Shown here: positions 8,676 through 17,226 of the stretch, one piece after another | Layout of the letters: each line of letters starts with the position of its first letter | Numbering within the stretch: the first letter of the stretch is position 1 | NCBI RefSeq assembly: GCF_900199455.1 | Contig: NZ_FZQR01000011.1 | Span: 62,001 to 126,000, forward strand | Reading direction: 5' to 3' | Length of the DNA: 64,000 bases | Source of the DNA: Mesorhizobium carmichaelinearum | GTDB lineage: Bacteria > Pseudomonadota > Alphaproteobacteria > Rhizobiales > Rhizobiaceae | Program-made: the position numbers and the translations under genes | Notes under the pieces: generated by a model | Seen by the model: the letters and a program-made list of their open reading frames with translations, nothing else | Databases searched by the model: none | Told to the model about the DNA's origin: nothing

Positions 8676-9500
8676 CTACATCGGTCGGCGGATCGGCCGA
8701 ATCTGCGCCGGCTCGATCACCTTGCGGTAGAGGTGCCAGGTGGCATGGCCCAGGATCGGCATGACCACGGCCAGTCCGGCAAACAGCGGGATGGAACCGA
8801 TCACCAGCAGCACCGCAACCAGCAGCCCCCACAGCGCCATCTGCAGCGGGTTTGCCATCACCGCCCGGGCCGAGGTTTCGATTGCCGAGACGGCACCGAC
8901 ATCACGGTCGAGCAGCAACGGAAAGGCGATCACCGTTGTGGCCAGCACCACCACGGCAAAGACAAACCCGGCTGCATTGCCAAGCAGAATCAAGGTCCAG
9001 CCCTTGCCGGTCGTCAGCACGTCGCGGACAAAGGCGCCGAGCGATGCCGGCGGCTGATCGCCGAACAGGCTGGTGTAGATCGATTGCGCGGTGAACAGCC
9101 ACAACAGGAACAGCGCAAACAGCATGATGCCGATGACCGCGATCGACGGCAGTGCCGGGGAACGGCGCACATCCAGCGCATGGCGCCAATCCGTGTTCAT
9201 GCCAAGCTCGCGCCGGCGGCTGATCTCGTAGAGCCCGATCGCGGCAAAAGGCCCGACCAGGGCAAAGCCCGACATCAAGGGATAGACGAGCTGGATGGCG
9301 TTGGAGCCCGACGACCACTGCGTGAGGATCAGGCCGACAATCGGATAGATCAGACACAGAAACACGTAGTGGGACGGTTTTGCCCAGAAATCCTCGGCGC
9401 CGAGCTTGAGCGCGTCCCAGAGATCCGTCGTGGTGATGCGGCGCACCGTGGGCTGCACATGCATCCCATACGCGTCCGCCATGACGTGAAAGCCGGCCAT
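8676..9500 (-). CDS. DUF2189 integral membrane protein
   Basis: About 274 residues, with long hydrophobic segments arranged as roughly six membrane helices and the DUF2189 pattern (VYPLMSGFALVGPFAAIGLYEISRRRELG). The protein is in the inner membrane; no function is known for the family. The start at 9500 is preferred over the ATG at 9506 because GGGAGG would touch the latter but lies a normal distance from the former. The gene is separated from its downstream neighbour by a palindromic repeat. Confidence 0.8.
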   Translation of the reverse strand: MAGFHVMADAYGMHVQPTVRRITTTDLWDALKLGAEDFWAKPSHYVFLCLIYPIVGLILTQWSSGSNAIQLVYPLMSGFALVGPFAAIGLYEISRRRELGMNTDWRHALDVRRSPALPSIAVIGIMLFALFLLWLFTAQSIYTSLFGDQPPASLGAFVRDVLTTGKGWTLILLGNAAGFVFAVVVLATTVIAFPLLLDRDVGAVSAIETSARAVMANPLQMALWGLLVAVLLVIGSIPLFAGLAVVMPILGHATWHLYRKVIEPAQIRPIRRPM

Positions 9501-9794
9501 AACCATCCTCCCGTGTGTCGGGGGCGGTCACGCGGTGAGGCCGCCCGTAGCTGCCACTGCAAGAACGAGAGTGACGATAGCAGATCTGGCGTCGATTGTC
9601 GCCGCGTCAATGGCTGGAACCAATCGTAGTCGTGTTCATCTCCGGCTATTGCCCCTCATTGGGCGTGCCGGGCGACCTTCGTTTGGCGAGCCACCTCGCC
9701 TCTTTTTAGAATCCATGCATTTTAGCTATTGCTTAAATTACTCATAGAGACCCCAAGCGTATCACCTAGGCATTGCAAACCTGGGCGGCGGACG

Positions 9795-11018
9795 ATGTTC
9801 ACATTGAGGGGCTTCTGGCCTTCGAAGCACGGCAACTTTGCCATGGCGACCGCCATAGCGATGGTGCCGATAATGGTTGTCGTGGCCGGCACGATCGATC
9901 TGACGGGCACGAGTGACGACGCCGCGCAGTTGCAGAACTCGCTGGACGCGGCAGGGCTTGCCGTCGGCACGAAGTACCTACCCAGCATGGCCGCGAGTGA
10001 TGTCCAGGGACTTGGGTTGACATTCTTTTCGGCCAATTTGAGCCTCACCGACCAGCAGGAATATTCCGACAGCGTCTCCGCTTTTTCGACAACCGCCAGC
10101 GGCGACCCGAGCGCCTATTACATCTCGCTTTCGTCCAGCATCAACCATCCGAGCTTCATCAATGGCGCGGCCCCCTGGCCAGCTCACCGCTCGGCCACGG
10201 TCAAGATGAACCCCGGTGCGCAGGCCTGTGTGCTGGCGCTCGATCCACATGCGTCGGCAGCCGTAAGCCTGCAGGGCTCGACCGATGTCTCTATGAGCAG
10301 CTGCGTCATCGCGGCAAACTCGGACGCGTCCGATGCCGTCAGCAGAGGCGGTTCCGCACAGGTTTCGGCGGGCTGCGTCTCGACCGTCGGCGGCACTTAC
10401 GGGCTTTCGCCGCCCAGCGCCAATCTCACCTGCGGAGCCCCGCTCGAACATCAATATGCGTCTTTCGACCCTCTGGCGGACGTCGTCCCTCCCCCCTACA
10501 CATTGTGCCTGCCGGTCCCGAACGGCAAAACCTATACGCTGTCGCCCGGAACCTATTGCGACAAGACGTTGTCGGGAAACATCACGCTCAATCCGGGCGT
10601 CTACATCTTCCGTGGCGTCACGATAAAACCCGGCGGCAACGGCAGCCTGACCGGTCAGGGCGTGACCTTGTTCCTTATGGAGGGCTCACAGATCACCATA
10701 AATGCCAATGAACAGGTGAACCTATCGCCACCCACCAACGGTCCCTACGCCGGCATCACCATTTTCCAGAACCACGGCAACACATCGGCCTTGACGCTGA
10801 ATGGCGGCGCGAATTCCGTGATCAGCGGGTTCGTCTATGCGCCCGACGCGGCGGTTTCGTTTGCCGGCAACTCAGATATGAGCGGTCAGGGAGACTGTCT
10901 GAGGCTTGTTGGCTTGACCGTGCAGATGACCGGAAACTCATCCATCAAAACCGACTGCTCGGCCGTGTTTGGAAATCGCGAAATGTATGCCAGCCGGATG
11001 ATCACGCTTGTGAAATGA
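9795..11018 (+). CDS. TadG-like protein (TadE/TadG N-terminus, no vWA domain)
   Basis: A 407-residue protein with a Tad-type N-terminus: WPSKHGNFA followed by one hydrophobic helix (residues about 20-38), then DAAQLQNSLDAAGLAVG as in other TadG-like proteins. The exported part is rich in Gly, Ser, Thr and Asn, with runs such as TYCDKTLSGNITLNPGVYIF and GVTIKPGGNGSLTGQG that look like beta-solenoid turns. The same phrases recur in the 42381-44453 protein, so these two are paralogues. The start at 9795 gives the expected short cytoplasmic tail. No other tad gene adjoins it. The 290 bases upstream hold nothing recognised beyond a likely promoter. Confidence 0.75.
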   Translation: MFTLRGFWPSKHGNFAMATAIAMVPIMVVVAGTIDLTGTSDDAAQLQNSLDAAGLAVGTKYLPSMAASDVQGLGLTFFSANLSLTDQQEYSDSVSAFSTTASGDPSAYYISLSSSINHPSFINGAAPWPAHRSATVKMNPGAQACVLALDPHASAAVSLQGSTDVSMSSCVIAANSDASDAVSRGGSAQVSAGCVSTVGGTYGLSPPSANLTCGAPLEHQYASFDPLADVVPPPYTLCLPVPNGKTYTLSPGTYCDKTLSGNITLNPGVYIFRGVTIKPGGNGSLTGQGVTLFLMEGSQITINANEQVNLSPPTNGPYAGITIFQNHGNTSALTLNGGANSVISGFVYAPDAAVSFAGNSDMSGQGDCLRLVGLTVQMTGNSSIKTDCSAVFGNREMYASRMITLVK

Positions 11019-11091
11019 GCGGCTAGCCTCTCATTTCCATCTCAGATTTTACCGCCCCGCCCGGCAAAAGCCATGATCGCCATTATGTCAG

Positions 11092-11613
11092 ATGGGCATG
11101 ATGATCGCGAAAACTGCAAACTCCCCAATCCCGAATCCAAACAGGCGCACGTTGCTCAAGGTAGCTGGCCTCGCAGCCATTGCCATGCTTTCCGCCTGCA
11201 GCACCGTCTCTGTCCCGACGGGCGAAGGCGCGGGCGTTTCTTCCTCCGCCACGGCCACGTTGGCGGGCTTGCGCGCCACAGCCGGGTTTGGGCCACTGAC
11301 GCCGGACGCCCAGCTCGAGCAGGCGGCGCTGCAGCAGGCCGGCTACATGGCATCGCGGGAGCGCATGAGCCACAGCACCGGCTGGGGCAAGGATTTTGCC
11401 TCGCGCATGAAGGACAACGGCGTGCGCGGAGCCGCGGCCGAGAACATCGCCGAGGGCCGCTTCGACCAGCAAAAACTGTTCGACATCTGGATGCATTCGC
11501 AGGGCCACCGGCGCAACATACTCGATCCGGATTTCAGCCGCTTCGGGCTCGCCTATGTCCGCGACGGGCGTGACCCCAACCTGCGCTATTGGTCGCTGGT
11601 TCTCGGCAGGTAA
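11092..11613 (+). CDS. CAP/SCP-like domain lipoprotein
   Basis: A 173-residue exported protein. The N-terminus carries a twin-arginine-like motif NRRTLLK (residues 17-23), a hydrophobic core and the lipobox LSAC with C36 as the lipidation site, so it is probably a Tat-exported lipoprotein. The rest is a CAP (YkwD/SCP) domain with ENIAEG, MHSQGHRRNIL and FGLAYV signatures. Bacterial CAP proteins are mostly of unknown function, some being envelope-associated. The start could also be the ATG at 11098 or 11101; all keep the signal peptide. Confidence 0.85.
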   Translation: MGMMIAKTANSPIPNPNRRTLLKVAGLAAIAMLSACSTVSVPTGEGAGVSSSATATLAGLRATAGFGPLTPDAQLEQAALQQAGYMASRERMSHSTGWGKDFASRMKDNGVRGAAAENIAEGRFDQQKLFDIWMHSQGHRRNILDPDFSRFGLAYVRDGRDPNLRYWSLVLGR

Positions 11614-11630
11614 GCTTCATTTTCTGTTTG

Positions 11631-11739
11631 ATGCATGTCGTTATCCCAAAACCGCTACACACTTTTGGGCGACATGCATTTTCTTGTTTGATGCATGTCG
11701 TTGCCCCAAAACCGCTACGCACTTTTGGGCGACATGCAT
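11631..11739. repeat. Two tandem 60-bp palindromic repeat units
   Basis: Units at 11631-11679 and 11691-11739 repeat with an exact 60-base period. Each begins ATGCATGTCG and ends CGACATGCAT, with a core CCCAAAACCGCTAC...ACTTTTGGG. They differ at only a few bases. The second ends on the stop codon of the 2OG oxygenase gene. Each unit can fold into a long hairpin and may end transcription from both convergent genes. Confidence 0.85.
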
Positions 11740-12722
11740 TACTTCGTCGTCGCCTTGAATTTTCCCATCAGATAAGGGCCGGAACGCACCGGTGCGTATT
11801 TCGACGCCTCGCCATCGGCGAGACAGGCATCGAGCACCTTGATCTCGGCATCCCAGTTCGGCTGAAGGAAGAATGCCATCGACTGGCGCCGGTCCTTGCC
11901 GCCCTGATCGGCAGGCGGATTGACTACGCGATGCACGGTGGAGACCCAGCGGTCGTTGGTCCAGCGCGCCATCAGGTCGCCAATGTTGATGACGAAGGCT
12001 CCCGGGATCGGCGGCACCTCGGTCCATTCTCCGTCCGGTGTGATGATCTGAAGGCCGCGCGATCCGGCCTGCGGCAAAAGGATGGTCAGGCTGCCATAGT
12101 CGGTGTGGGCGCCGGCGCGGATCTGGCCGGGCTTGGGCGCAACATGTTGTTCGGGATAGTTGAGCGCCCTGAGCGCGCTGATCGGCGCATCGAGATAGCT
12201 GTCGAAATGATTTTCAGGCAGGCCGAGCGCGGTGGCGAAGACCCGCATGATGCGCAGCGCCAAATCCTCGAGCGCAGCATAATAGGTTCTCCAGGCGTCG
12301 ACGAATCCGTCTGGTTCTTCAGGCCAGATCGTTTCGGCATAGCAGAAGGCCAGCGCTTCCGGGTCGGACATGCCTTGCGGCGCCCTAAGTGGTCCGCCGT
12401 TGAAGCTCTCCTTGAGGTCTGGCGGCGTGTCGACATTGCGGGATTTGGCCAGCGCCTCGAGTTCGGGGCCAAGATAACCGTAGGGATAGCCCTTGTAGGG
12501 CGCCTTCGACCGCTGCTTCTGCTCCGGCGGCAGATCGAAGAAGGCACGTGCCTTTGACCACGCCGCGTCGATCACCACCTGCGGAATGCCGTGGTTGGTC
12601 ACAGCCAGGAACCCGGTGTCGCGACAGATGCGGTCGACCTCGGCGCCGAGCGTCTTCTTCTCCCGCGCTCCGGCGTTTTCGAAACGCTTGAGGTCGAATA
12701 CCGGAAAGGTCTGGTGTCGCAT
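11739..12722 (-). CDS. Isopenicillin N synthase-family 2-oxoglutarate/Fe(II) dioxygenase
   Basis: A 327-residue non-haem iron oxygenase. The DIOX_N segment (FPVFDLKRFENA...GFLAVTNHGIP) is followed by a double-stranded beta-helix domain with the iron ligands H-x-D in GAHTDYGSLTILL and the distal His in STVHRVVNPP, plus the co-substrate-binding R-x-S in RRQSMAFF. The substrate cannot be deduced. The start at 12722 is chosen because the protein then begins MRHQTFPVFDL, the usual N-terminus; an in-frame ATG at 12743 is possible. Stands alone next to the efflux operon. Confidence 0.88.
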   Translation of the reverse strand: MRHQTFPVFDLKRFENAGAREKKTLGAEVDRICRDTGFLAVTNHGIPQVVIDAAWSKARAFFDLPPEQKQRSKAPYKGYPYGYLGPELEALAKSRNVDTPPDLKESFNGGPLRAPQGMSDPEALAFCYAETIWPEEPDGFVDAWRTYYAALEDLALRIMRVFATALGLPENHFDSYLDAPISALRALNYPEQHVAPKPGQIRAGAHTDYGSLTILLPQAGSRGLQIITPDGEWTEVPPIPGAFVINIGDLMARWTNDRWVSTVHRVVNPPADQGGKDRRQSMAFFLQPNWDAEIKVLDACLADGEASKYAPVRSGPYLMGKFKATTK

Positions 12723-12841
12723 TGTTTGCTGTCCAGCGGTCAATGGCGGAACGATGCAGGCCGCTTCGGCTATGGGCTAGGACCAGCCGATGCGGCGATC
12801 CTAGTCCATCCAAAACGGCAGGCACGTTGCCTGCGGCGGCC

Positions 12842-14377
12842 CTAGTCCATATGTGCTGCAGGTGCGCCGCCGCCGGCCGGCGCAGCCTTCGGCTTGCGCA
12901 GTAGGAAAACGAACGGGATGGCGAGCAGCGTCATCACCATCAGTATTTTGAAGTCGTTGACGTAGGAGATCATCATCGCCTGCAGATTGACCATGCGATC
13001 GACCTCCGACAGCGCCATCGGATCGCCGCCCGCGGCCGCGGGCGAGACCGCCCAGAGATTGGGATTGAACGGGTTGATGAAGGCTGAAAGCTCGGCGTGG
13101 TTGATCTGTGTGTTGCGCACCAGGAGCACCGTCACGACCGAGACGCCGATCGATGAGCCGAGATTGCGCACCAGGCTGAACAGCGCGGTTGCATCGGTGC
13201 GGTAGCGTGCGTCGAGCGTGGCGAAGGCGACCGTCGACAGCGGAACGAACACCATTCCCATGCCCAGGCCCTGGATCACACCGGAGGTGATGATCAGCCA
13301 GTTATCCATCTGCGGGGTGAAGCTCGCCATGGTGTAGAGCGACTGCGCGGTCAGGAGGAAGCCGATGACGACGAGAATTCTGGCGTCGATCTTGCCCATG
13401 AGCCGCCCGACGACGAGCATCGAAACCATCGTGCCGATACCGCGTGGACCTATGACGACACCGATGGTGATGGTCGGATAGCCGAAAATGGTCGACAGCA
13501 TTGGCGGCAGCAGCGACATCGAGGCCAGGATGAGCACACCCATTACGAAGATGAACGCCAGCCCGGTCACGAAATTCTGGTCGAGGAAGATCTTCGGATC
13601 GATGAAGGGATGTTCCGCCGTCACTGTGTGAATGATGAACACCCAGAAGCCGGTGATGGCCAAGCCGAGTTCGATCCAGATCTCGACCGAGGAAAACCAA
13701 TCGACCTCGCCGCCGCGGTCCAGCATCAGCTGCAGCGCGCCGACGCCGAGCGATATCATGGCAAAGCCGAAGAAGTCGAAGCTGCGCACCCGCCGGGCAA
13801 CGGCCGGCAGATAGGCCGCCATGCCGAGGAAGGCGACGATGCCGACCGGCAGGTTGATGAAGAACACCCAGCGCCAGTTGAAATTGTCGGTCAGCCAGCC
13901 GCCTAGCGTCGGGCCCAGGATCGGTCCCAGCATAATGCCGGCGCCCCAGATGGCCATGGCCTGGCCGTGACGCTCCTTGGGGTTGATGTCGAGCAGAAAG
14001 GTCTGCGACAGCGGCACGATGGCGGCGCCGAACACGCCTTGCATCAGCCGGAACAGCACAATGGTTTCAAGGCTCCATGCCAGGCCGCACAGCATGGAGA
14101 AGATGGTGAAGCCAACCACGGCCGTCAGGAACAATTCCTTGCGGCCGAAGCGGTCGGCGAGCCAGCCGGTGACCGGCGTCATGATGGCGGCGGCGACGAT
14201 GTAGGAGGTCAGCACCCACTTGATGTTGTCGGGGGAGGCACCGAGATCGCCGGTCATGGTCGGCAGCGCGACGTTGGCGATGGTGGTGTCGAGCGCCTGC
14301 ATGATCGTCGCCAGCATGAGCGCAACCGTGATCAGGCCGCGATGCGGCACCTCTCGAAATGGTTCTGGCGTGCTCAT
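12842..14377 (-). CDS. emrB: DHA2-family multidrug efflux MFS permease (EmrB-like)
   Basis: A 511-residue inner-membrane protein with about 14 helices. It shows the family signatures LDTTIANVALPTM (motif D1), WLADRFGRKELF (motif A) and GPTLGGWLTDNFNWRWVFFINLPVG (motif C). EmrB uses proton exchange to drive drugs through a tripartite pump with EmrA and an outer-membrane channel. It is the last gene of a marR-emrA-emrB operon, but 307 bases separate it from emrA, and they hold the structured element described separately. No TolC gene is in the window. Confidence 0.92.
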   Translation of the reverse strand: MSTPEPFREVPHRGLITVALMLATIMQALDTTIANVALPTMTGDLGASPDNIKWVLTSYIVAAAIMTPVTGWLADRFGRKELFLTAVVGFTIFSMLCGLAWSLETIVLFRLMQGVFGAAIVPLSQTFLLDINPKERHGQAMAIWGAGIMLGPILGPTLGGWLTDNFNWRWVFFINLPVGIVAFLGMAAYLPAVARRVRSFDFFGFAMISLGVGALQLMLDRGGEVDWFSSVEIWIELGLAITGFWVFIIHTVTAEHPFIDPKIFLDQNFVTGLAFIFVMGVLILASMSLLPPMLSTIFGYPTITIGVVIGPRGIGTMVSMLVVGRLMGKIDARILVVIGFLLTAQSLYTMASFTPQMDNWLIITSGVIQGLGMGMVFVPLSTVAFATLDARYRTDATALFSLVRNLGSSIGVSVVTVLLVRNTQINHAELSAFINPFNPNLWAVSPAAAGGDPMALSEVDRMVNLQAMMISYVNDFKILMVMTLLAIPFVFLLRKPKAAPAGGGAPAAHMD

Positions 14378-14418
14378 GATGCGGAACTTCCAGCAGATAA
14401 CAAAAACGTGTACATAGG

Positions 14419-14554
14419 GTTTCCGGGCGGCAACGCCTTCCGTTGAGAGACCCTCATCGCGGTGGGACGCGATTATCGATGTGGGGGTTACATCGATCGA
14501 AAGTCTCTGATGAGCGGATGCCTGCCGCCCGGAAACATGAGGACCGAAGGGTCC
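14419..14554 (-). ncRNA. Candidate structured RNA/palindromic element between emrA and emrB
   Basis: Perfect complementarity defines a closing helix of 14 base pairs (14419-14432 with 14523-14536). Inside it are two perfect hairpins: ATCGCG/CGCGAT (14456-14461, 14468-14473) and ATCGATGT/ACATCGAT (14475-14482, 14490-14497). A further hairpin GGACC-CTTC-GGTCC (minus strand) lies at 14541-14554. AGAGAC (14446-14451) and CTCATC (14453-14458) can also pair with GTCTCT and GATGAG (14503-14514) in a crossing, pseudoknot-like order. The fold is a multi-branched junction. The minus strand is assumed because the operon runs that way. It may be a regulatory leader for emrB, a small RNA or a dispersed repeat. 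Confidence 0.45.
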
Positions 14555-14684
14555 GTGTCGAAGATTTCAGATTTCGGCCAGGCCGCGACGCGGCTCGAAC
14601 CAAACGCTGCCCCTTCCCACTCCTCCCCTCAGACCAATCCTGCTATCCGCTTCCACCCGCTGGTCTGCACGGGCTTCCGCTGAC

Positions 14685-15863
14685 TTATTGCGCGGCCTCA
14701 CCAGCCGTGGCGTGACCGAATATTGCGGGAAAACCGCGGGCAACGCCGGTATCGACGGTGACAGAGGCGCTCATGCCGGTCCGCAGCGCCATTTTGGCGT
14801 CGGGATCGGTCAGTTCCAGGCGCACCGGAATGCGTTGCGTGACCTTGACCCAGTTGCCGGTGGCGTTCTGGGCGGGCAGCAGCGAGAATTCAGCACCCGT
14901 TCCCGCACCGATCGCCTTGACCGTCGCCTCGAAAGTCTTGCCCGGATAGGTATCGACGACGATCTCGGCCTTCTGGCCCTGCCGCATGTTGGTGAGCTGG
15001 GTTTCCTTGAAATTGGCATCGATCCAGGTGTCGTTGGTCTCGACCAGCGAAAACAGCGGCGTGCCGGAGCCGACATACTGGCCGACCTTGAAGGACGAGG
15101 CCTGGGAGACGACGCCATCGGCGGGCGCCTTCACCGTGGTCCGCGCCAGGTCGTAGGCGGCCTTGTCGCGCGCGGCGAGTGCGGCCATCACGGTCGGATG
15201 CTTGTCGGTTTCGATGTCGGGGTTGCCGCCGAGTGCGGCCTTGGCGCTGATGATACCTTGCTGGGCGACGGCGACCTGCTGCTTTGCCTTGTCGAGGTCG
15301 TTGCGGGCCTGATCCAGCGACGACTTGGCGTTGATGCCCTTCTGCGCGAGATCGGCGGCGCGGTCATATTGCGACTGGGCATAGTCGACCTCGCTGCTGG
15401 CGGATTTCTCCTGCGCCGTCGACTGGCTGTAGGCGGCGCGCAGCTGCTCGACATTGAGGCGCGCGGCGGCAACCGCGGCGTCGGCCTGGGCAAGCGCGAT
15501 CCGGTAAGGCTCGGGGTCGATTGTGAACAGAAGATCGCCCTGCTTGACCATCTGATGGTCCGCTATGGCAACCTGGACGATGCGGCCGGCCGTGTCCGAG
15601 GCGATCGACACCTTGGCCTGCTGCAGATTGGCGTTTTCCGTTTCCTGATAGCGCCCACCGGTCACCCAGACATAGCCGCCGCCGATAATCAGCGCCGCCG
15701 GCAAGGCAAACATCAAGAAGAAGCGGCCCATGCGGCGCTTCTTCTTCGGCGCCGGGACCGGCTCCATGGGAGGAGCGACCGCAACAGGAGCAGCAACCGG
15801 CTGGGCCGGCGCTTCCATCTCCACCTTGGCAGCGTTTTCGTCTACCTTGGCTACCGCGTTCAT
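14685..15863 (-). CDS. emrA: HlyD-family membrane-fusion protein (EmrA-like)
   Basis: A 392-residue periplasmic adaptor. A proline-rich cytoplasmic tail (residues about 15-42) precedes one membrane helix (FFLMFALPAALIIGGGYVWV, about 47-66). The barrel-sandwich/lipoyl half motif IVQVAIADHQMVKQGDLLF follows, then a long coiled-coil hairpin (about 115-215) and a beta-barrel with APADGVVSQ. It links EmrB to an outer-membrane channel. Its start overlaps the marR stop by four bases, so translation is coupled. Confidence 0.92.
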   Translation of the reverse strand: MNAVAKVDENAAKVEMEAPAQPVAAPVAVAPPMEPVPAPKKKRRMGRFFLMFALPAALIIGGGYVWVTGGRYQETENANLQQAKVSIASDTAGRIVQVAIADHQMVKQGDLLFTIDPEPYRIALAQADAAVAAARLNVEQLRAAYSQSTAQEKSASSEVDYAQSQYDRAADLAQKGINAKSSLDQARNDLDKAKQQVAVAQQGIISAKAALGGNPDIETDKHPTVMAALAARDKAAYDLARTTVKAPADGVVSQASSFKVGQYVGSGTPLFSLVETNDTWIDANFKETQLTNMRQGQKAEIVVDTYPGKTFEATVKAIGAGTGAEFSLLPAQNATGNWVKVTQRIPVRLELTDPDAKMALRTGMSASVTVDTGVARGFPAIFGHATAGEAAQ

Positions 15864-16333
15864 GCTGCTGCGCCTTTCTTAGGCTCGACTTTTTCCGAGG
15901 TATCGCCGTCCGCGAGATTCTGCGCCATCGCATCGAGCGCCCTGATCAGCACGCGACGGTCCTCCGGCGAAACGCCGACAAGCGATTCCTCATAGACTTC
16001 GCCGGCGAGGCTTTTGACCTCGGCATAGGCAGCGCTTGCCTTGGCGGTCGGGAAAATCATGCGCACGCGGCGGTCGGCGGCGTCGGCGCGGCGCTCGATC
16101 CAGCCGCCCTCCTCCATCCGGTCGACAAGGCGCGAGACGCTGATCGGCTCGATTTCGAGCAGTTCAGCCAGCCGGGCCTGAGTAACACCTTCCTCCTTGG
16201 CGACACGCACCATCAGCCGCCATTGCGCCGAGGACAGGCCAAGCCCACTGGCGCGCGTCTCGAAACGCTTGCGCATCAGGCGTTGCACGTCGTGGATCAA
16301 AAATCCCAATCTGTCGATGCCATCTGAAACCAT
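15860..16333 (-). CDS. MarR-family transcriptional regulator of the efflux operon
   Basis: A 157-residue winged-helix regulator with the MarR core: SSAQWRLMVRVAKEEGVTQARLAELLEIEPISVSRLVDRMEEGGWIERR, where the recognition helix is EPISVSRLVDRM, and the wing RRADAADRRVRMIF. It heads the operon with emrA and emrB and probably represses it, being released by efflux substrates. A palindrome 16 bases upstream of its start codon is the likely operator. Confidence 0.93.
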   Translation of the reverse strand: MVSDGIDRLGFLIHDVQRLMRKRFETRASGLGLSSAQWRLMVRVAKEEGVTQARLAELLEIEPISVSRLVDRMEEGGWIERRADAADRRVRMIFPTAKASAAYAEVKSLAGEVYEESLVGVSPEDRRVLIRALDAMAQNLADGDTSEKVEPKKGAAA

Positions 16334-16348
16334 GAGCGGTATATATAA

Positions 16349-16360
16349 TAAGCGTGCTTA
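16349..16360. promoter_or_regulatory. Probable MarR operator upstream of the efflux operon
   Basis: TAAGC-GT-GCTTA is an inverted repeat 16 bases upstream of the marR ATG, next to the A/T-rich ATATATAATA, which may be the -10 box. The position fits autorepression. Inferred from symmetry and location. Confidence 0.5.
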
Positions 16361-16602
16361 CTATTCAAGCGGCTGTGTGGTCCCGGAAGCCGACAAATGT
16401 GCATGGCAATGGCGCAACATAATCATCGTTAGCGACTGGTGAAAGCCGTGGCCCGAGATGGCTACGCAGCGACCGAGCATCGCCAGGCGGCGTTCCAACA
16501 TCGGCCACATCAAGATGCGATTACCCGTTTGGGCGCTGCAGCCGCTGGTCGCTTATGACATATTCATGTACAGCCGCTGGTCAGGATCGGGGGATCGACG
16601 CA

Positions 16603-17211
16603 ATGCCGACGCTTTACGCTTTCAAGCCGGCTTTCCAGGGTAGATTGCGGCCGCTGGTCAACCGGCTGGCGGCAATCGGCGTCACCGCCAACAGCATAAC
16701 CATCCTGGCCGCCCTGATGTCGATCGCGGCCGGAGCGGCCATCGCGATCCTGCATGAATGGCGCTGGCCGCTGCTGCTCATTCCCGTCGTGCTGTTCGTG
16801 CGCATGGCGCTCAATGCCGTGGATGGCATGCTGGCGCGCGAACATGGCCAGGCTTCGACGCTCGGCATGTATCTGAACGAGATTTGCGACGTCGTTTCGG
16901 ACCTGGCGCTGATCCTGCCTTTCGCCGCCTTTGCGCTGTTCAGCGCTTGGGGCGTCATCGCCTTCGCCATCACCGCGGTGCTGACCGAGTTCGCCGGTGT
17001 GCTCGGCATCGCCGCCGGCATCGGACGCAACTATGCCGGACCGTTCGGCAAGAGCGACAGGGCGCTGGCGCTGGGCGTGGTGGCGGTTCTGTGCGCCGCC
17101 GGGCTATGGCCGCCATCCATCGCGCCGCTTGTGTTTCCGGCCATGGCAACGCTTTCGCTGCTGACCGCCATAAACCGGATACGCGCCGGTCTTATTGGCA
17201 GCGCCAGCTGA
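16603..17211 (+). CDS. CDP-alcohol phosphatidyltransferase (YnbA-like)
   Basis: A 202-residue membrane enzyme with about six helices, first gene of a lipid operon. CDP-alcohol phosphotransferases swap the CMP of a CDP-lipid for an alcohol. The signature D-x2-DG-x2-AR-x8-G-x3-D-x3-D is present as N71-AV-D74-G75-ML-A78-R79...G88-MYL-N92-EIC-D96, so two of the four usual metal-binding Asp positions are Asn. From memory this Asn pattern is shared by the YnbA-like subfamily, so it may be functional. The start at 16603 avoids a cysteine-containing leader with no ribosome site. It begins the cluster of six same-strand genes. Confidence 0.88.
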   Translation: MPTLYAFKPAFQGRLRPLVNRLAAIGVTANSITILAALMSIAAGAAIAILHEWRWPLLLIPVVLFVRMALNAVDGMLAREHGQASTLGMYLNEICDVVSDLALILPFAAFALFSAWGVIAFAITAVLTEFAGVLGIAAGIGRNYAGPFGKSDRALALGVVAVLCAAGLWPPSIAPLVFPAMATLSLLTAINRIRAGLIGSAS

Positions 17212-17226
17212 GCAGCGAGGCTCGCC

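Noticed and set aside
11631..11739. The tandem repeats as a minimal CRISPR array
   Set aside because: Only two units, self-complementary across the whole unit, no variable spacers and no cas genes.
16535..16585. Repeated AGCCGCTGGTC upstream of the lipid operon
   Set aside because: Two short copies only, no symmetry; may be chance in GC-rich DNA.
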